NCBI GenBank assembly: GCA_017523995.1 | Contig: JAFWUX010000237.1 | Span: 1 to 64,000, forward strand | Direction: 5' to 3' | DNA from: Oscillospiraceae bacterium | GTDB lineage: Bacteria > Bacillota_A > Clostridia > Oscillospirales > Ruminococcaceae | Length of the DNA: 64,000 nt | Shown here: positions 1 to 7,830 of the stretch, piece after piece | Layout: every line of letters starts with the position of its first letter | Numbering within the stretch: position 1 is the first letter of the stretch | Notes under the pieces: generated by a model | Seen by the model: only the letters and a program-made list of their open reading frames with translations | Told to the model about the DNA's origin: nothing | The model's database searches: none | Position numbers and translations under genes: made by a program

Positions 1-46
1 CACGGGGATTTTCAGTCCCCTGCTCTACCAACTGAGCTAAAGAGGC
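1..46 (-). tRNA. tRNA-Phe (GAA), 3' part cut by window edge
   Basis: Read on the minus strand, the 5' acceptor strand GCCTCTT, a D arm and a five-pair anticodon stem (GGGGA/TCCCC) with loop CTGAAAA are visible. The anticodon GAA is at 13-11. The variable loop, T arm and 3' acceptor strand lie outside the window. It is the second gene of a two-tRNA transcript, four bases after tRNA-Asp. Confidence 0.93.
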
Positions 47-50
47 ATAC

Positions 51-124
51 GACCTGGATGGGGCTCGAACCCACGACCTCCGCCGTGACAGGGCGGCGTT
101 CTAAACCAACTGAACTACCAGGCC
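51..124 (-). tRNA. tRNA-Asp (GTC)
   Basis: This is a complete cloverleaf on the minus strand. Acceptor strands GGCCTGG and CCAGGTC pair with one G-U, the anticodon stem CCGCC/GGCGG encloses loop CTGTCAC (anticodon GTC), and the T arm has the standard GGTTCGAGCCC loop. CCA is not encoded, so it must be added after transcription. Promoter at 203-175. Confidence 0.96.
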
Positions 125-174
125 ATTTCGTCAGCCCTTTCGGAATTTTTTCGTTTCCCTCAGGCGACTTTGTT

Positions 175-203
175 ATTATACCGCAAATAGAGTAAAAAGT
201 CAA
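175..203 (-). promoter_or_regulatory. Promoter of the tRNA-Asp/tRNA-Phe transcript
   Basis: On the minus strand TTGACT (203-198), a 17-base spacer and a perfect TATAAT (180-175) lie about 50 bases before tRNA-Asp. No open frame intervenes. Confidence 0.8.
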
Positions 204-313
204 GAGGATTTAAAAAAAAAATCGAGATTTGGCGAAATGCACAGAAACTATCAAAATCGTAGTAAACTCTAAACAAATAGAGCCGATTGCGGCGATAGGG
301 GAGTGGATGACAT

Positions 314-2362
314 TTAATTGAGCCCGTTTTCGCCGTTTTTCGCAAAGAGCTGCAGCACTGCAGTCCGCAGCGGCTGGTGCTCCGGACGTTTCAGGTCCGG
401 ATCGGATTCCAGAAGCTGCTTTGCCGCCATCTGGGTTTCAGAGACAAGCGGCATGTTGCTGCAGAAGGCTGCCTGCATCAGCGGCGGCATGCCGTGCTGT
501 GCGTGCCCGAAGAAATCGCCGGGGCCGCGCAGCTTCAGATCTTCTTCTGCGATTGCAAAGCCGTTTGTTGTCCGGCTCATGACCTTGAGCCGCTCGCGCG
601 CATCCTCGTTCTTGCTGTCTGTCACAAGGATGCAGTAGCTCTGCACAGTTCCTCTGCCGACGCGCCCGCGCAGCTGGTGCAGCTGGGCAAGACCGAATCT
701 GTCCGCGTTTTCAATGAGGATCAGCGTTGCGTTCGGAACATCGACACCGACTTCAACAACCGTTGTGCAGACGAGCAGATCGATTTCATGTGCTTTCATA
801 GCTGCCATAACGGATTCTTTTTCCGCAGGCTTCATTTTGCCGTGCAGCAGTCCGACGCGATATTCGCTGAATGCGCCGTGCTTGAGTGTTTCGGCATAGG
901 ATTCCGCTGCCTGCACATTTTCGAGTGTATCGGATTCCTCAATCATTGCGCAGACCAGATACGCCTGTTCGCCCGCATCGAGATGCTCCTTGATAAACCC
1001 GTAAGCGCGCTCGCGGTAGCCGCCGGTGACGGCAAAGGTCTGGATCGGCAGCCTGCCTTTCGGCATTTCATCGAGTACCGTGATATCCAGATCGCCGTAG
1101 ATAATGAGCGCCAGTGTGCGCGGGATCGGTGTCGCGGACATGACAAGCTTATGCGGATACCCGCCTTTTTCTGCAAGGGCTGCGCGCTGCGCGACACCGA
1201 AGCGGTGCTGCTCATCCGTAATGACAAGCCCGAGCGACGGAAATTCGATATCTTTCTGGATGACGGCATGTGTGCCGATGACAACAGCAGCACTGCCGTC
1301 CGCGATCTGCTTTTTGATTTCGCGCTTTTCTTTTGCTTTGGTCGAGCCTGTCAGCAGAACCGGTTTGATGCCAATCGGTGCGAGAAAATCGGTCATCGTC
1401 TGCATATGCTGCTGTGCGAGGATTTCGGTCGGTGCCATGAGGACTGTCTGCATGCCGTTTTTTGCGGCGAATGCGGCTGCGGCGGCTGCGACGGCGGTTT
1501 TTCCGCTTCCGACGTCACCCTGCAGCAGACGGTTCATCGGCTTCTGCGCACAGAGGTCTTTGCAGATTGTTCGGATTGCCTTCTGCTGTGCGCCGGTCAG
1601 GCTGAACGGCAGATTGTCATAGAAATCCTGAATGGATGTTTTCGGGGACATGGCAGTTCCGGTCTGACCGCTGCTGCGCTGCTTGAGCATCAGGGTGCCG
1701 AGCTGAAACTGCAGCAGCTCCTCAAACGCGAGACGGTGTCTGGCGGCTTCGAGTTCCTTTGCGTTATCCGGTCTGTGGACAACGCGCAGCGCATCTGCAA
1801 GCGGAATCAGCTGATAATCCTGCATGAGCGAGGCGGGCATTGTCTCAAAGGGCTGCTGTGCCAGATACATCAGTGCCCGCTGGATATTGGTACGCATCAT
1901 CTGACTGGTGAGTCCGGTTGTCTGCGGATAGACCGGCTGCAGCAGCATGGCATGCTCGACTTTCTGCACCTGCGGCGACTGCATCTCACGGCGCAGAAAG
2001 CCGCCTGTGAGTTTGCCGTAGGCATAATATTCCTCGCCGGGCTTCATCATCTGATAGGTGTACGGGGTGTTATAGAAAACGAGCAGAAAATCAGTTAAGC
2101 CGTCTGTGACCACAACGCGGTAGATCGTGAAGCCCCTGCGGACAAACGCAACTGCAAGCTTCTGTACAACGGTGCAGCGTACTGCATAGGGGATGCCGTT
2201 TTCCGCATCCGCGATCATGACGGGATTTGTATAGTCGATATAGGTGCGCGGAAAATGAAACAGCAGATCATAGGGCGTATCAATGCCGAGCTTATGATAC
2301 TTGACGGCACGTTTTTCGCCGACGCCTGCAAGTGTTTCGATTGGCTGATAGAGTTCATTCAT
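314..2362 (-). CDS. recG: ATP-dependent DNA helicase RecG
   Basis: RecG remodels stalled replication forks and branch-migrates Holliday junctions. The 682-residue length is normal for the family. An N-terminal wedge/OB region covers roughly residues 1-230. It is followed by two RecA-like helicase lobes with Walker A GDVGSGKT near residue 281, the DEQH box near 383, the TTVVEVGVDVPNAT segment and the QLRGRVGRG motif VI. The start is ATG with GAGGT about 9 bases upstream. It is a single gene with its own promoter at 2447-2418, and no clear terminator follows before the tRNA promoter. Identification is secure. Confidence 0.97.
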   Translation of the reverse strand: MNELYQPIETLAGVGEKRAVKYHKLGIDTPYDLLFHFPRTYIDYTNPVMIADAENGIPYAVRCTVVQKLAVAFVRRGFTIYRVVVTDGLTDFLLVFYNTPYTYQMMKPGEEYYAYGKLTGGFLRREMQSPQVQKVEHAMLLQPVYPQTTGLTSQMMRTNIQRALMYLAQQPFETMPASLMQDYQLIPLADALRVVHRPDNAKELEAARHRLAFEELLQFQLGTLMLKQRSSGQTGTAMSPKTSIQDFYDNLPFSLTGAQQKAIRTICKDLCAQKPMNRLLQGDVGSGKTAVAAAAAAFAAKNGMQTVLMAPTEILAQQHMQTMTDFLAPIGIKPVLLTGSTKAKEKREIKKQIADGSAAVVIGTHAVIQKDIEFPSLGLVITDEQHRFGVAQRAALAEKGGYPHKLVMSATPIPRTLALIIYGDLDITVLDEMPKGRLPIQTFAVTGGYRERAYGFIKEHLDAGEQAYLVCAMIEESDTLENVQAAESYAETLKHGAFSEYRVGLLHGKMKPAEKESVMAAMKAHEIDLLVCTTVVEVGVDVPNATLILIENADRFGLAQLHQLRGRVGRGTVQSYCILVTDSKNEDARERLKVMSRTTNGFAIAEEDLKLRGPGDFFGHAQHGMPPLMQAAFCSNMPLVSETQMAAKQLLESDPDLKRPEHQPLRTAVLQLFAKNGENGLN

Positions 2363-2417
2363 ATTGATTTGACCTCGGATATCGTGATCCGGAACAGAAT
2401 GGATGTTCCGCAGAATT

Positions 2418-2447
2418 AGTATACCACATTTCCGGCAGTTCTGTCAA
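2418..2447 (-). promoter_or_regulatory. recG promoter
   Basis: Minus strand TTGACA (2447-2442), 18-base spacer, TATACT (2423-2418). It gives a leader of about 50 bases to the recG ATG. It runs back to back with the riboswitch promoter at 2482. Confidence 0.75.
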
Positions 2448-2481
2448 ATCCGCAGGAATCCGGAAAAACAGCGGAAAGCGC

Positions 2482-2510
2482 TTGACATTTTTTTGAAAAT
2501 ATGATAAACT
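2482..2510 (+). promoter_or_regulatory. Promoter of the riboswitch/decarboxylase operon
   Basis: TTGACA (2482-2487), a 17-base spacer and TAAACT (2505-2510). The start site would fall a few bases before the first riboswitch stem at 2516, as expected for an aptamer at the mRNA 5' end. The secA promoter has the same TAAACT -10. Confidence 0.8.
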
Positions 2511-2515
2511 ATGAA

Positions 2516-2624
2516 CGATAAGAGGGAGTAGCCGGCAGTTCTCTCCGGAAAACTGTCTTTCGTGTCGTCATACCCGGTACAGCTGATGTACCCGCGCGAA
2601 AATCAAACGGCAAGACTTTTATCG
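2516..2624 (+). promoter_or_regulatory. yybP-ykoY (Mn2+) riboswitch aptamer
   Basis: Stem P1 is CGATAAGAG (2516-2524) paired with CTTTTATCG (2616-2624). Directly inside P1 the 5' strand reads GGAGTAGC (2525-2532) and the 3' strand GGCAAGA (2609-2615). The second conserved block GTCGTCA is at 2564-2570. These three blocks in this order are the hallmark of the yybP-ykoY manganese riboswitch: the two loops that dock to form the metal site. A hairpin CAGTT/AACTG follows the first block. Mn2+ binding is established for the family; binding here is inferred. Confidence 0.85.
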
Positions 2625-2681
2625 CACGGAGACCGGTATCGGCAGATTCCGCTCGGACGCGCGATAGAGGTCTGTTTTTTT
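2613..2681 (+). terminator. Riboswitch expression platform: intrinsic terminator
   Basis: AGACTTTTATCGC (2613-2625) can pair over all 13 positions (two G-U) with GCGATAGAGGTCT (2661-2673), followed by G and seven T. The 5' strand of this terminator contains the whole 3' strand of aptamer stem P1, so the two structures exclude each other. Ligand-stabilised P1 would prevent termination. The switch is therefore predicted to be ON when metal is bound. Confidence 0.85.
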
Positions 2682-2709
2682 ATTTCACCACAGGAAAGGA
2701 ACGGAATTT

Positions 2710-3820
2710 ATGGAGGTCTTATATCAAAATCTGCTCAATCTCGACATCAAGATGGTGATCATGTGGCTGATCGGCGGCGTGCTGATCTGGCTCGCTGTCA
2801 AAAAGGACATGGAGCCGACGCTGCTTCTGCCGATGGGCTTCGGTGCGATTCTTGTCAACCTTCCGCTTTCCGGCGCGATTACGCAGGGGCTTGAGGAAGG
2901 TCCGCTCAGCATCCTTTACAATGCCGGAATTGCAAATGAATTGTTCCCGCTGATTTTGTTCATCGGCATCGGTGCGATGATTGACTTTGGTCCGCTGCTC
3001 TCGAATCCGATTCTGATGCTGTTCGGCGCGGCTGCACAGTTCGGCATCTTCTTTACGCTGTGCATGGCGTCGATGTTCTTTGATCTCAACGATGCTGCTT
3101 CCATCGCGATCATCGGTGCAGCAGACGGTCCGACTTCCATTGTTGTCGGACAGAAGCTGAACTCTAACTATATTGGCGCAATCATGGTCGCCGCGTATTC
3201 CTATATGGCGCTTGTCCCGATCATTCAGCCCCCGATCATCAAGCTGCTGACCTCGAAAAAAGAGCGTCAGATCCGCATGGAGTACACACAGAAGCCGGTC
3301 TCCAAGACCACGCGCATTCTGTTCCCGATCTGCATTACGATCATCGCCGGTCTGATTGCACCTGCATCGGTTGCACTCGTCGGTTTCCTGATGTTCGGCA
3401 ACCTGATCCGCGAATGCGGCGTGCTGGACAGCCTTTCTGAGACCGCTCAGAAGGTGCTTGCAAATCTCGTGACCATTTTCCTCGGCATCACGATCGCTTC
3501 GCAGATGCAGGCGGAACAGTTCCTGCAGCTTGACACAATCCTGATTCTCTGCCTCGGTCTGATCGCATTTATCTTCGATACCGCAGGCGGTGTCATCTTC
3601 GCAAAGATTCTCAATCTGTTCCTGAAAAAAGAAAATCAATCCGATGATCGGTGCCGCGGGTATCTCTGCGTTCCCGATGTCCGGCAGAGTTGTCCATAAG
3701 CTTGCGCTGAAAGAGGACCCGACGAACTTCCTGCTGATGCAGGCAACGGGCGTCAATGTCTCCGGACAGATTGCGTCTGTCATTGCCGGCGGACTGATCC
3801 TCAATTTCTTCCTGCACTGA
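2710..3820 (+). CDS. Sodium-pumping decarboxylase beta subunit (OadB/GcdB/MmdB family), frameshifted
   Basis: This is the polytopic membrane subunit that couples decarboxylation of a biotin-bound carboxyl group to Na+ export. Family signatures are visible: LFIGIGAMIDFGP, the IIGAADGPTSI segment, a MVAAYSYMALVPIIQPP stretch and FDTAGGV near the end. The frame opened at 2710 (RBS AGGAAAGGA) stops at 3699 after an A6 run at 3625-3630. The conserved C-terminus (INPMIGAAG, then VVHKLALKEDPTNFLLMQATGVNVSG) continues in the +1 frame from 3632 to the TGA at 3820. Removing one A restores about 369 residues, the family length. This may be a real indel or an assembly error. Substrate (oxaloacetate, glutaconyl-CoA or methylmalonyl-CoA) cannot be told. 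Confidence 0.88.
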
Positions 3821-3838
3821 ACGGAAAGGAGTATTGCT

Positions 3839-4015
3839 ATGCTGAATCTGACTGCTTTGTTTGAACCGATGCATTTTGTGGAGAATCTCCGCTATATGGG
3901 ACTGGGCATGCTCGGCATCTTTATCGTCATCGGCGTGATCATGCTTCTGACCATGCTTCTCAACAAGCTGACTGAACAGAAAGATCAGTCAGGGGAAGAT
4001 AACAAGGGTGCATAA
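3839..4015 (+). CDS. Sodium-pumping decarboxylase gamma-type small subunit (OadG-like)
   Basis: This is a short frame of 58 residues starting ATG at 3839, with AGGAG 9 bases upstream. One membrane helix (about residues 19-43, MGLGMLGIFIVIGVIMLLTM) is followed by LNKL and a charged tail. This is the layout of gamma chains that anchor and assemble the decarboxylase complex. It lies 18 bases after the beta subunit. The next gene starts within its stop codon (TAATG at 4013-4017), so translation is probably coupled. The family call rests on the helix pattern and the neighbour rather than on a catalytic motif. Confidence 0.8.
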   Translation: MLNLTALFEPMHFVENLRYMGLGMLGIFIVIGVIMLLTMLLNKLTEQKDQSGEDNKGA

Positions 4016-4830
4016 TGGAAGAAAAGGAGAAGATTGAACTTCCTGTTCTGCCGCCTGCCCCTGAGGACGAAAAGCCGGAGGAGGGCTTTGTCCCTTACTG
4101 CGGTTCGGATGAGGCTGCCGAGGAGGATCCCCGTCCGAAGAAAAAGCTGATATTGCTTTTGATCCTTGTTGCGGCTCTGGTTCTCGTGTTTGTAATCAGC
4201 CTGACCGCGCGGCATTTCAATTATTATCATTCCGTGCTTAACAGGCTTCAGTTTGATTATCGTGAAGGCGAAGGCGTTTATGAGGGCGCGGATGATACAG
4301 GCGGCAGCCTTGCAAAAGCGCTGTCCGACCAGATCGGTGACAGTCCTGTGCAGCTGCATACAGCGATGTATATGTTTGATGCGAATCAGAAGCTGATTAA
4401 CTATGTCTCGGAATATGACTACCGGCATGATGCTGAGGGCGATACGCTTGATGTGAAGACCGGCACGGAAAAATCGCTGTTCAAGAAGTCCTTTTCCTAT
4501 CGACGGACAATGACCGGCAATCAGAAACGCAAGGGCAGCGACTGGGAATATAATTCTGAGGCATATGTGCCGAAACTGAACGAATATTTCTTCGGTACGC
4601 AGGATCACGGCGGCATTCGCTATGCGTTTCAGGAATCCTCGGATGTCGAAGTCGGCGGAAAGAATTATACCTGTGAGCTTTGGCTGATGGAGGATGCGAG
4701 CGGTTCGCAGACTGTCTACACCACGCTTTACCGCTACTACAGCGGCTCGCAGCTTGCAGGCGTCCGCATCCTTTTTGATTTTGATACCGTTATGGAAGTG
4801 TATGATGTCCGAAACTATGTATTCGGATAA
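4015..4830 (+). CDS. Hypothetical single-pass membrane protein
   Basis: The protein has 271 residues and I do not recognise its family. Residues 1-42 are acidic and proline-rich and end in a KKK stop-transfer-like patch. One helix (about 43-66, ILLLILVAALVLVFVISL) follows, then about 200 residues of soluble, Tyr/Asp/Glu-rich sequence that would be outside the cell if the N-terminus stays inside. Its ATG overlaps the stop of the OadG-like gene and it ends the riboswitch operon just before a terminator. It may be an accessory protein of the pump, but this is only context. Confidence 0.8.
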   Translation: MEEKEKIELPVLPPAPEDEKPEEGFVPYCGSDEAAEEDPRPKKKLILLLILVAALVLVFVISLTARHFNYYHSVLNRLQFDYREGEGVYEGADDTGGSLAKALSDQIGDSPVQLHTAMYMFDANQKLINYVSEYDYRHDAEGDTLDVKTGTEKSLFKKSFSYRRTMTGNQKRKGSDWEYNSEAYVPKLNEYFFGTQDHGGIRYAFQESSDVEVGGKNYTCELWLMEDASGSQTVYTTLYRYYSGSQLAGVRILFDFDTVMEVYDVRNYVFG

Positions 4831-4831
4831 G

Positions 4832-4868
4832 AAAACAGCCGGAGCTGTGTGCTTCGGCTGTTTTGCTG
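4832..4868. terminator. Bidirectional terminator
   Basis: AAAACAGCCG (4832-4841) pairs with CGGCTGTTTT (4855-4864). The A/T ends give U tracts on either strand. It serves the decarboxylase operon from the left and the trmK-nif3 operon from the right. Confidence 0.8.
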
Positions 4869-4877
4869 TATTCTGTT

Positions 4878-5666
4878 TCAGATTGTCCGGAAGAACGGCT
4901 TTTTGCCCGCTTCTGAATCAAGAACTGTGATCTCCGGCGCATTGGCTGCAAGCAGCTTCCGGAATTCGTCAATGATGATGATCTCCGTTTCAAAATGACC
5001 GCAGTCAAATAACGTGAAGCTGCGGTTCTGTGCCTCTGCCCAGATGCTGTGCTTGCAGTCACCGGTGATCAGTGCATCTGCACCGGCACGGATTGCATCC
5101 TCGATCAGATCACCGCCGCTGCCGGTACACCACGCAATCCGGCGGATTGCATCAGCACGGGCGCCGCGGTAATATCGCAGTGAATTGCAGCCGAGAGCAT
5201 CGCGAAGCTGCAATGCGAGGGTATCGGCATCTGTCGCCTGCAGCAGATCCGCTGTTTTGCCCAGTACGCGGTTACCGGAGAGCACCGCAAGCGGATTGTT
5301 CTGCTCCTGCATCGGAATTGCTTTCCGGATGCGGCTGCCGAATGCGTCATTGAGCCCGCCCTGCGCAATATCAAAGCAGGTGTGCGAGCAGATTGCCCCG
5401 ATCCCGTTCCGGACAAGATGCCAGACCGGATGCGCCGGTGAAATGCTGCGCAGCGGATTCCAGATCACCGGATGGTGCGCGAGGATCAGATCGGCGTGCT
5501 TCGCAGCAACCTCCTCCACAACCGGAATCGTGATATCGAGCGTCAGCAGGATTGTTCTGACCTCCTGTTCCGGATCGCCGACGAGCAGACCGGAATTGTC
5601 ATAGGATTCCTGCAGCGAAAACGGCGCAAAATTGTCGAGCATTTGATAGATATCCTGAATTGTCAT
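4878..5666 (-). CDS. Nif3-like dinuclear metal center protein (YqfO family)
   Basis: The 262 residues match the compact form of the NIF3/YqfO/YbgI family, annotated as GTP cyclohydrolase I type 2-like or dinuclear metal proteins. The N-terminus contains the family opening with SYDNSGLLVGD, followed by LTLDIT and LILAHHPVIW, which supplies metal-binding histidines. C-terminal GDCKHSIWAEA and the GHFETEIIIIDEF segment contribute the second metal site. The start has GGAGGT 7 bases upstream. It begins 3 bases after the trmK stop; this gene pair is common in Firmicutes. The molecular function of the family is unsettled. Confidence 0.92.
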   Translation of the reverse strand: MTIQDIYQMLDNFAPFSLQESYDNSGLLVGDPEQEVRTILLTLDITIPVVEEVAAKHADLILAHHPVIWNPLRSISPAHPVWHLVRNGIGAICSHTCFDIAQGGLNDAFGSRIRKAIPMQEQNNPLAVLSGNRVLGKTADLLQATDADTLALQLRDALGCNSLRYYRGARADAIRRIAWCTGSGGDLIEDAIRAGADALITGDCKHSIWAEAQNRSFTLFDCGHFETEIIIIDEFRKLLAANAPEITVLDSEAGKKPFFRTI

Positions 5667-5669
5667 GCA

Positions 5670-6353
5670 TTACCTCCGATTCGGATTCAGCCAGAGATTG
5701 ATCTCACTGAGCAGCGTGCGGATTTCGTCCGCTTCTGCTGCATTGCCGGATTCCAGCAGTCCGGCTGCTTTTGTGTGCAGACGATCCTGCACGCCGGCAA
5801 GATAGATTTTTGTCAGCGGATCGGAACGCCGGAGTTTTCCGCAGTAGCACTGGACCGGTGTCAGCGGCTCAGCTGCTCCGGTGTAGGATGCCTGAATCAC
5901 CGTGTAAACATGCGTATCCTTGACGGCGATCTCCTTGCTGATCGTGAAGCCGTGCTCTGCAAGCCAAGGCCGCAGAATCTCTGCTTTTGTCATCGGCTGC
6001 AGCACAAGGTTGACGCCTTTTTTCAGAAATTCCGCCTTCGGTGCCGCGAGAATATCCCTTATGGTTTCGCCGCCCATGCCTGCGATCACAACATCCGTAA
6101 TGCCTTTGGTATTGACCTTCTCAAAGCCGTCTGAGAGCACAAGCCGGATATCCTGCTCAACATGGTAGCGCTTTAACGTGCCTTTCGCACTGTCGAGCGG
6201 TCCCTGCTTGACATCTGTTGCTATGACCTGCTTTGCTTTGCCGCTCTGAATCAGATAGGCAGGAAGATAGGCATGATCGGTACCGATATCGCATACAAGA
6301 TCGCCTTTGAGCATGGATGCACAGCAGAGCAGTCTGGGTGAAATCGGAATCAT
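5670..6353 (-). CDS. trmK: tRNA (adenine-N1)-methyltransferase TrmK family
   Basis: The 227-residue class I SAM methyltransferase is expected to form m1A at position 22 of certain tRNAs. Motif I (VCDIGTDHAYLPAYLI) is near residues 20-35. ATDV for the SAM ribose follows near 44, and the characteristic VIAGMGGETIRDIL block is near 90. The start ATG at 6353 follows GGAGGCGG. It is first gene of a two-gene operon with the Nif3-like gene. Its promoter shares -35 sequences with the divergent esterase gene. Confidence 0.93.
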   Translation of the reverse strand: MIPISPRLLCCASMLKGDLVCDIGTDHAYLPAYLIQSGKAKQVIATDVKQGPLDSAKGTLKRYHVEQDIRLVLSDGFEKVNTKGITDVVIAGMGGETIRDILAAPKAEFLKKGVNLVLQPMTKAEILRPWLAEHGFTISKEIAVKDTHVYTVIQASYTGAAEPLTPVQCYCGKLRRSDPLTKIYLAGVQDRLHTKAAGLLESGNAAEADEIRTLLSEINLWLNPNRR

Positions 6354-6385
6354 GGGATCCGCCTCCTTTTCGTTTCTTTTCTATA

Positions 6386-6430
6386 ATTATATCATAAAAG
6401 GTTGCATTTTGCAACCGATTTTGCTATAAT
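6386..6430. promoter_or_regulatory. Face-to-face divergent promoters of trmK and the CE2-like esterase
   Basis: Rightward: TTGCAT (6402-6407), 17 bases, TATAAT (6425-6430). Leftward: TTGCAA (6414-6409), 17 bases, TATAAT (6391-6386). Both -35 elements lie in one inverted repeat, GGTTGCA-TTT-TGCAACC (6400-6416), so the two polymerases compete for the same DNA. Confidence 0.8.
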
Positions 6431-6482
6431 AAACAGAGATAAAAGACTATCAGAGGAACTGATAGCCGCAACGGAGGTTACT

Positions 6483-7814
6483 ATGAATAAGAAAAGACTC
6501 ATCGGCGGTGCGATTGCATTGGCGGCAGCGGCGGGCGTTTGTCTGCTGTGGCACTGCGCTGAGAGCACCGAATCAAACGCGATCCGGCTGCACCTGAACG
6601 GAAAGCAGCATGTTCCGGATTTTTATGCCGCAAAACTTGACCGCAACGGCAGCGGGACGGTTGACCGTATGGATTACATCAAAGCGAAACTGCATGCGGT
6701 TTTTTCCGGAGACGCTGCGCTGTATCCTGCATATTTTACGGCGGATCAGGCAAAGCAGCTCGGCAGAACCGCATTTCATCCTGAAACCGGAACGCTCTGG
6801 TGCAGCCTTTCCGGTTCGGGTATTGCATTCAGCTTTTACGGCAGAGAATGCACACTTTGCCTGACGGCGGATTCCGCTTACACAGGCGGAGATACGGTTG
6901 CGGCGCGGTATGCCGTGTATCTGAATGATGCGCTCATTACGGATGCGCAGCTTCTGGAACAGGAGCAGTCCGTAACGCTGGTCAATCCCGCGGATGAGGA
7001 AACGCCTGCGCAGGTCCGGCTTGTCAAGCTTTCCGAATCAGCGCAGTCCTCGCTCGGAATCCGCGAAATCTGTGTTGCATCGTCAAAACGGATTTATCAG
7101 AAGCATCAAGATGACCTGCTTGCTCCGGCAGAAGCAAAGCCGCATCTGATCGAGTTCATCGGCGATTCGATCACCTGCGGATACGGCGTGGACGGTCAGA
7201 ACGGCGTTGACCCGTTCAAGACTGCAAATGAGAATGTCACAAAGTCCTATGCATATCTCACCGCGGAGACGCTTAATGCAGATTACAGCATGGTCAGTTA
7301 CAGCGGTCACGGCATTATCTCCGGCTATACGACAAACGGCAAAGCGCTGACGAGTCAGCTGGTTCCGCGGTATTATGCACAGACCGGTCACAGCACGGCA
7401 GTGATCGAGTCGCGGCACAAGATTCAGGACGATATATGGAATTTCAAGAAACAGCCTGATCTGATCGTGATCAACCTCGGCACAAATGACAGCTCGTATA
7501 CCGGAACGGATGCAGCAAAGCAAAAGGATTTTGCAAAGGCATACACGGAGTTCCTGAAGGTGATCCGTGAGAAAAATCCGGATGCGCCGATTCTTTGCAC
7601 GCTCGGCATCATGGGACAGACGCTCTGTGATGCAGTGGAGCTTGCTGTCACAGAATATACAAACGAAACCGGAGACACCGGTATCCGCACGCTGCGCTTT
7701 GATATGCAGTCTGAGGCGGACGGCGTTGTGGTTGACTGGCATCCGTCAGCCGTGACGCACAAAAAAGCGGCTGACAAGCTGAGCGGCTTTGTACGGGACT
7801 GGCTCGGCTGGTGA
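6483..7814 (+). CDS. CE2-like SGNH/GDSL carbohydrate esterase with a half-dockerin-like segment
   Basis: Probable secreted or membrane-anchored deacetylase. The start at 6483 (GGAGG 7 bases upstream) gives 443 residues with a lysine-led hydrophobic N-terminus (about 6-28). Residues 53-74 (DRNGSGTVDRMDYIKAKL) look like one calcium-loop repeat of a dockerin. A jelly-roll-like region covers about 80-215. The SGNH domain then has GDSITCGYG near 227 (nucleophile Ser), NLGTND near 331 and DWHPS near 418 (Asp/His of the triad). This two-domain layout is that of CE2 acetyl-xylan or gluco/mannan esterases. Galactokinase follows 16 bases later. An earlier in-frame ATG at 6402 lies in the promoter and is rejected. 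Confidence 0.85.
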   Translation: MNKKRLIGGAIALAAAAGVCLLWHCAESTESNAIRLHLNGKQHVPDFYAAKLDRNGSGTVDRMDYIKAKLHAVFSGDAALYPAYFTADQAKQLGRTAFHPETGTLWCSLSGSGIAFSFYGRECTLCLTADSAYTGGDTVAARYAVYLNDALITDAQLLEQEQSVTLVNPADEETPAQVRLVKLSESAQSSLGIREICVASSKRIYQKHQDDLLAPAEAKPHLIEFIGDSITCGYGVDGQNGVDPFKTANENVTKSYAYLTAETLNADYSMVSYSGHGIISGYTTNGKALTSQLVPRYYAQTGHSTAVIESRHKIQDDIWNFKKQPDLIVINLGTNDSSYTGTDAAKQKDFAKAYTEFLKVIREKNPDAPILCTLGIMGQTLCDAVELAVTEYTNETGDTGIRTLRFDMQSEADGVVVDWHPSAVTHKKAADKLSGFVRDWLGW

Positions 7815-7830
7815 TTGTTCGGAGGAAGAT

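Noticed and set aside
377..2098. Long open frame on the plus strand opposite recG
   Set aside because: It is the mirror of recG codons, has no RBS and a Cys/His-rich nonsense composition.
2562..2894. Open frame across the riboswitch and the start of the beta-subunit gene
   Set aside because: It runs through the aptamer and terminator and overlaps the real gene in another frame.
3625..3636. Programmed frameshift in the beta subunit
   Set aside because: The frame change needed is +1, whereas A-run slippery sites give -1, and six A is short for transcriptional slippage. A plain indel or sequencing error is simpler.
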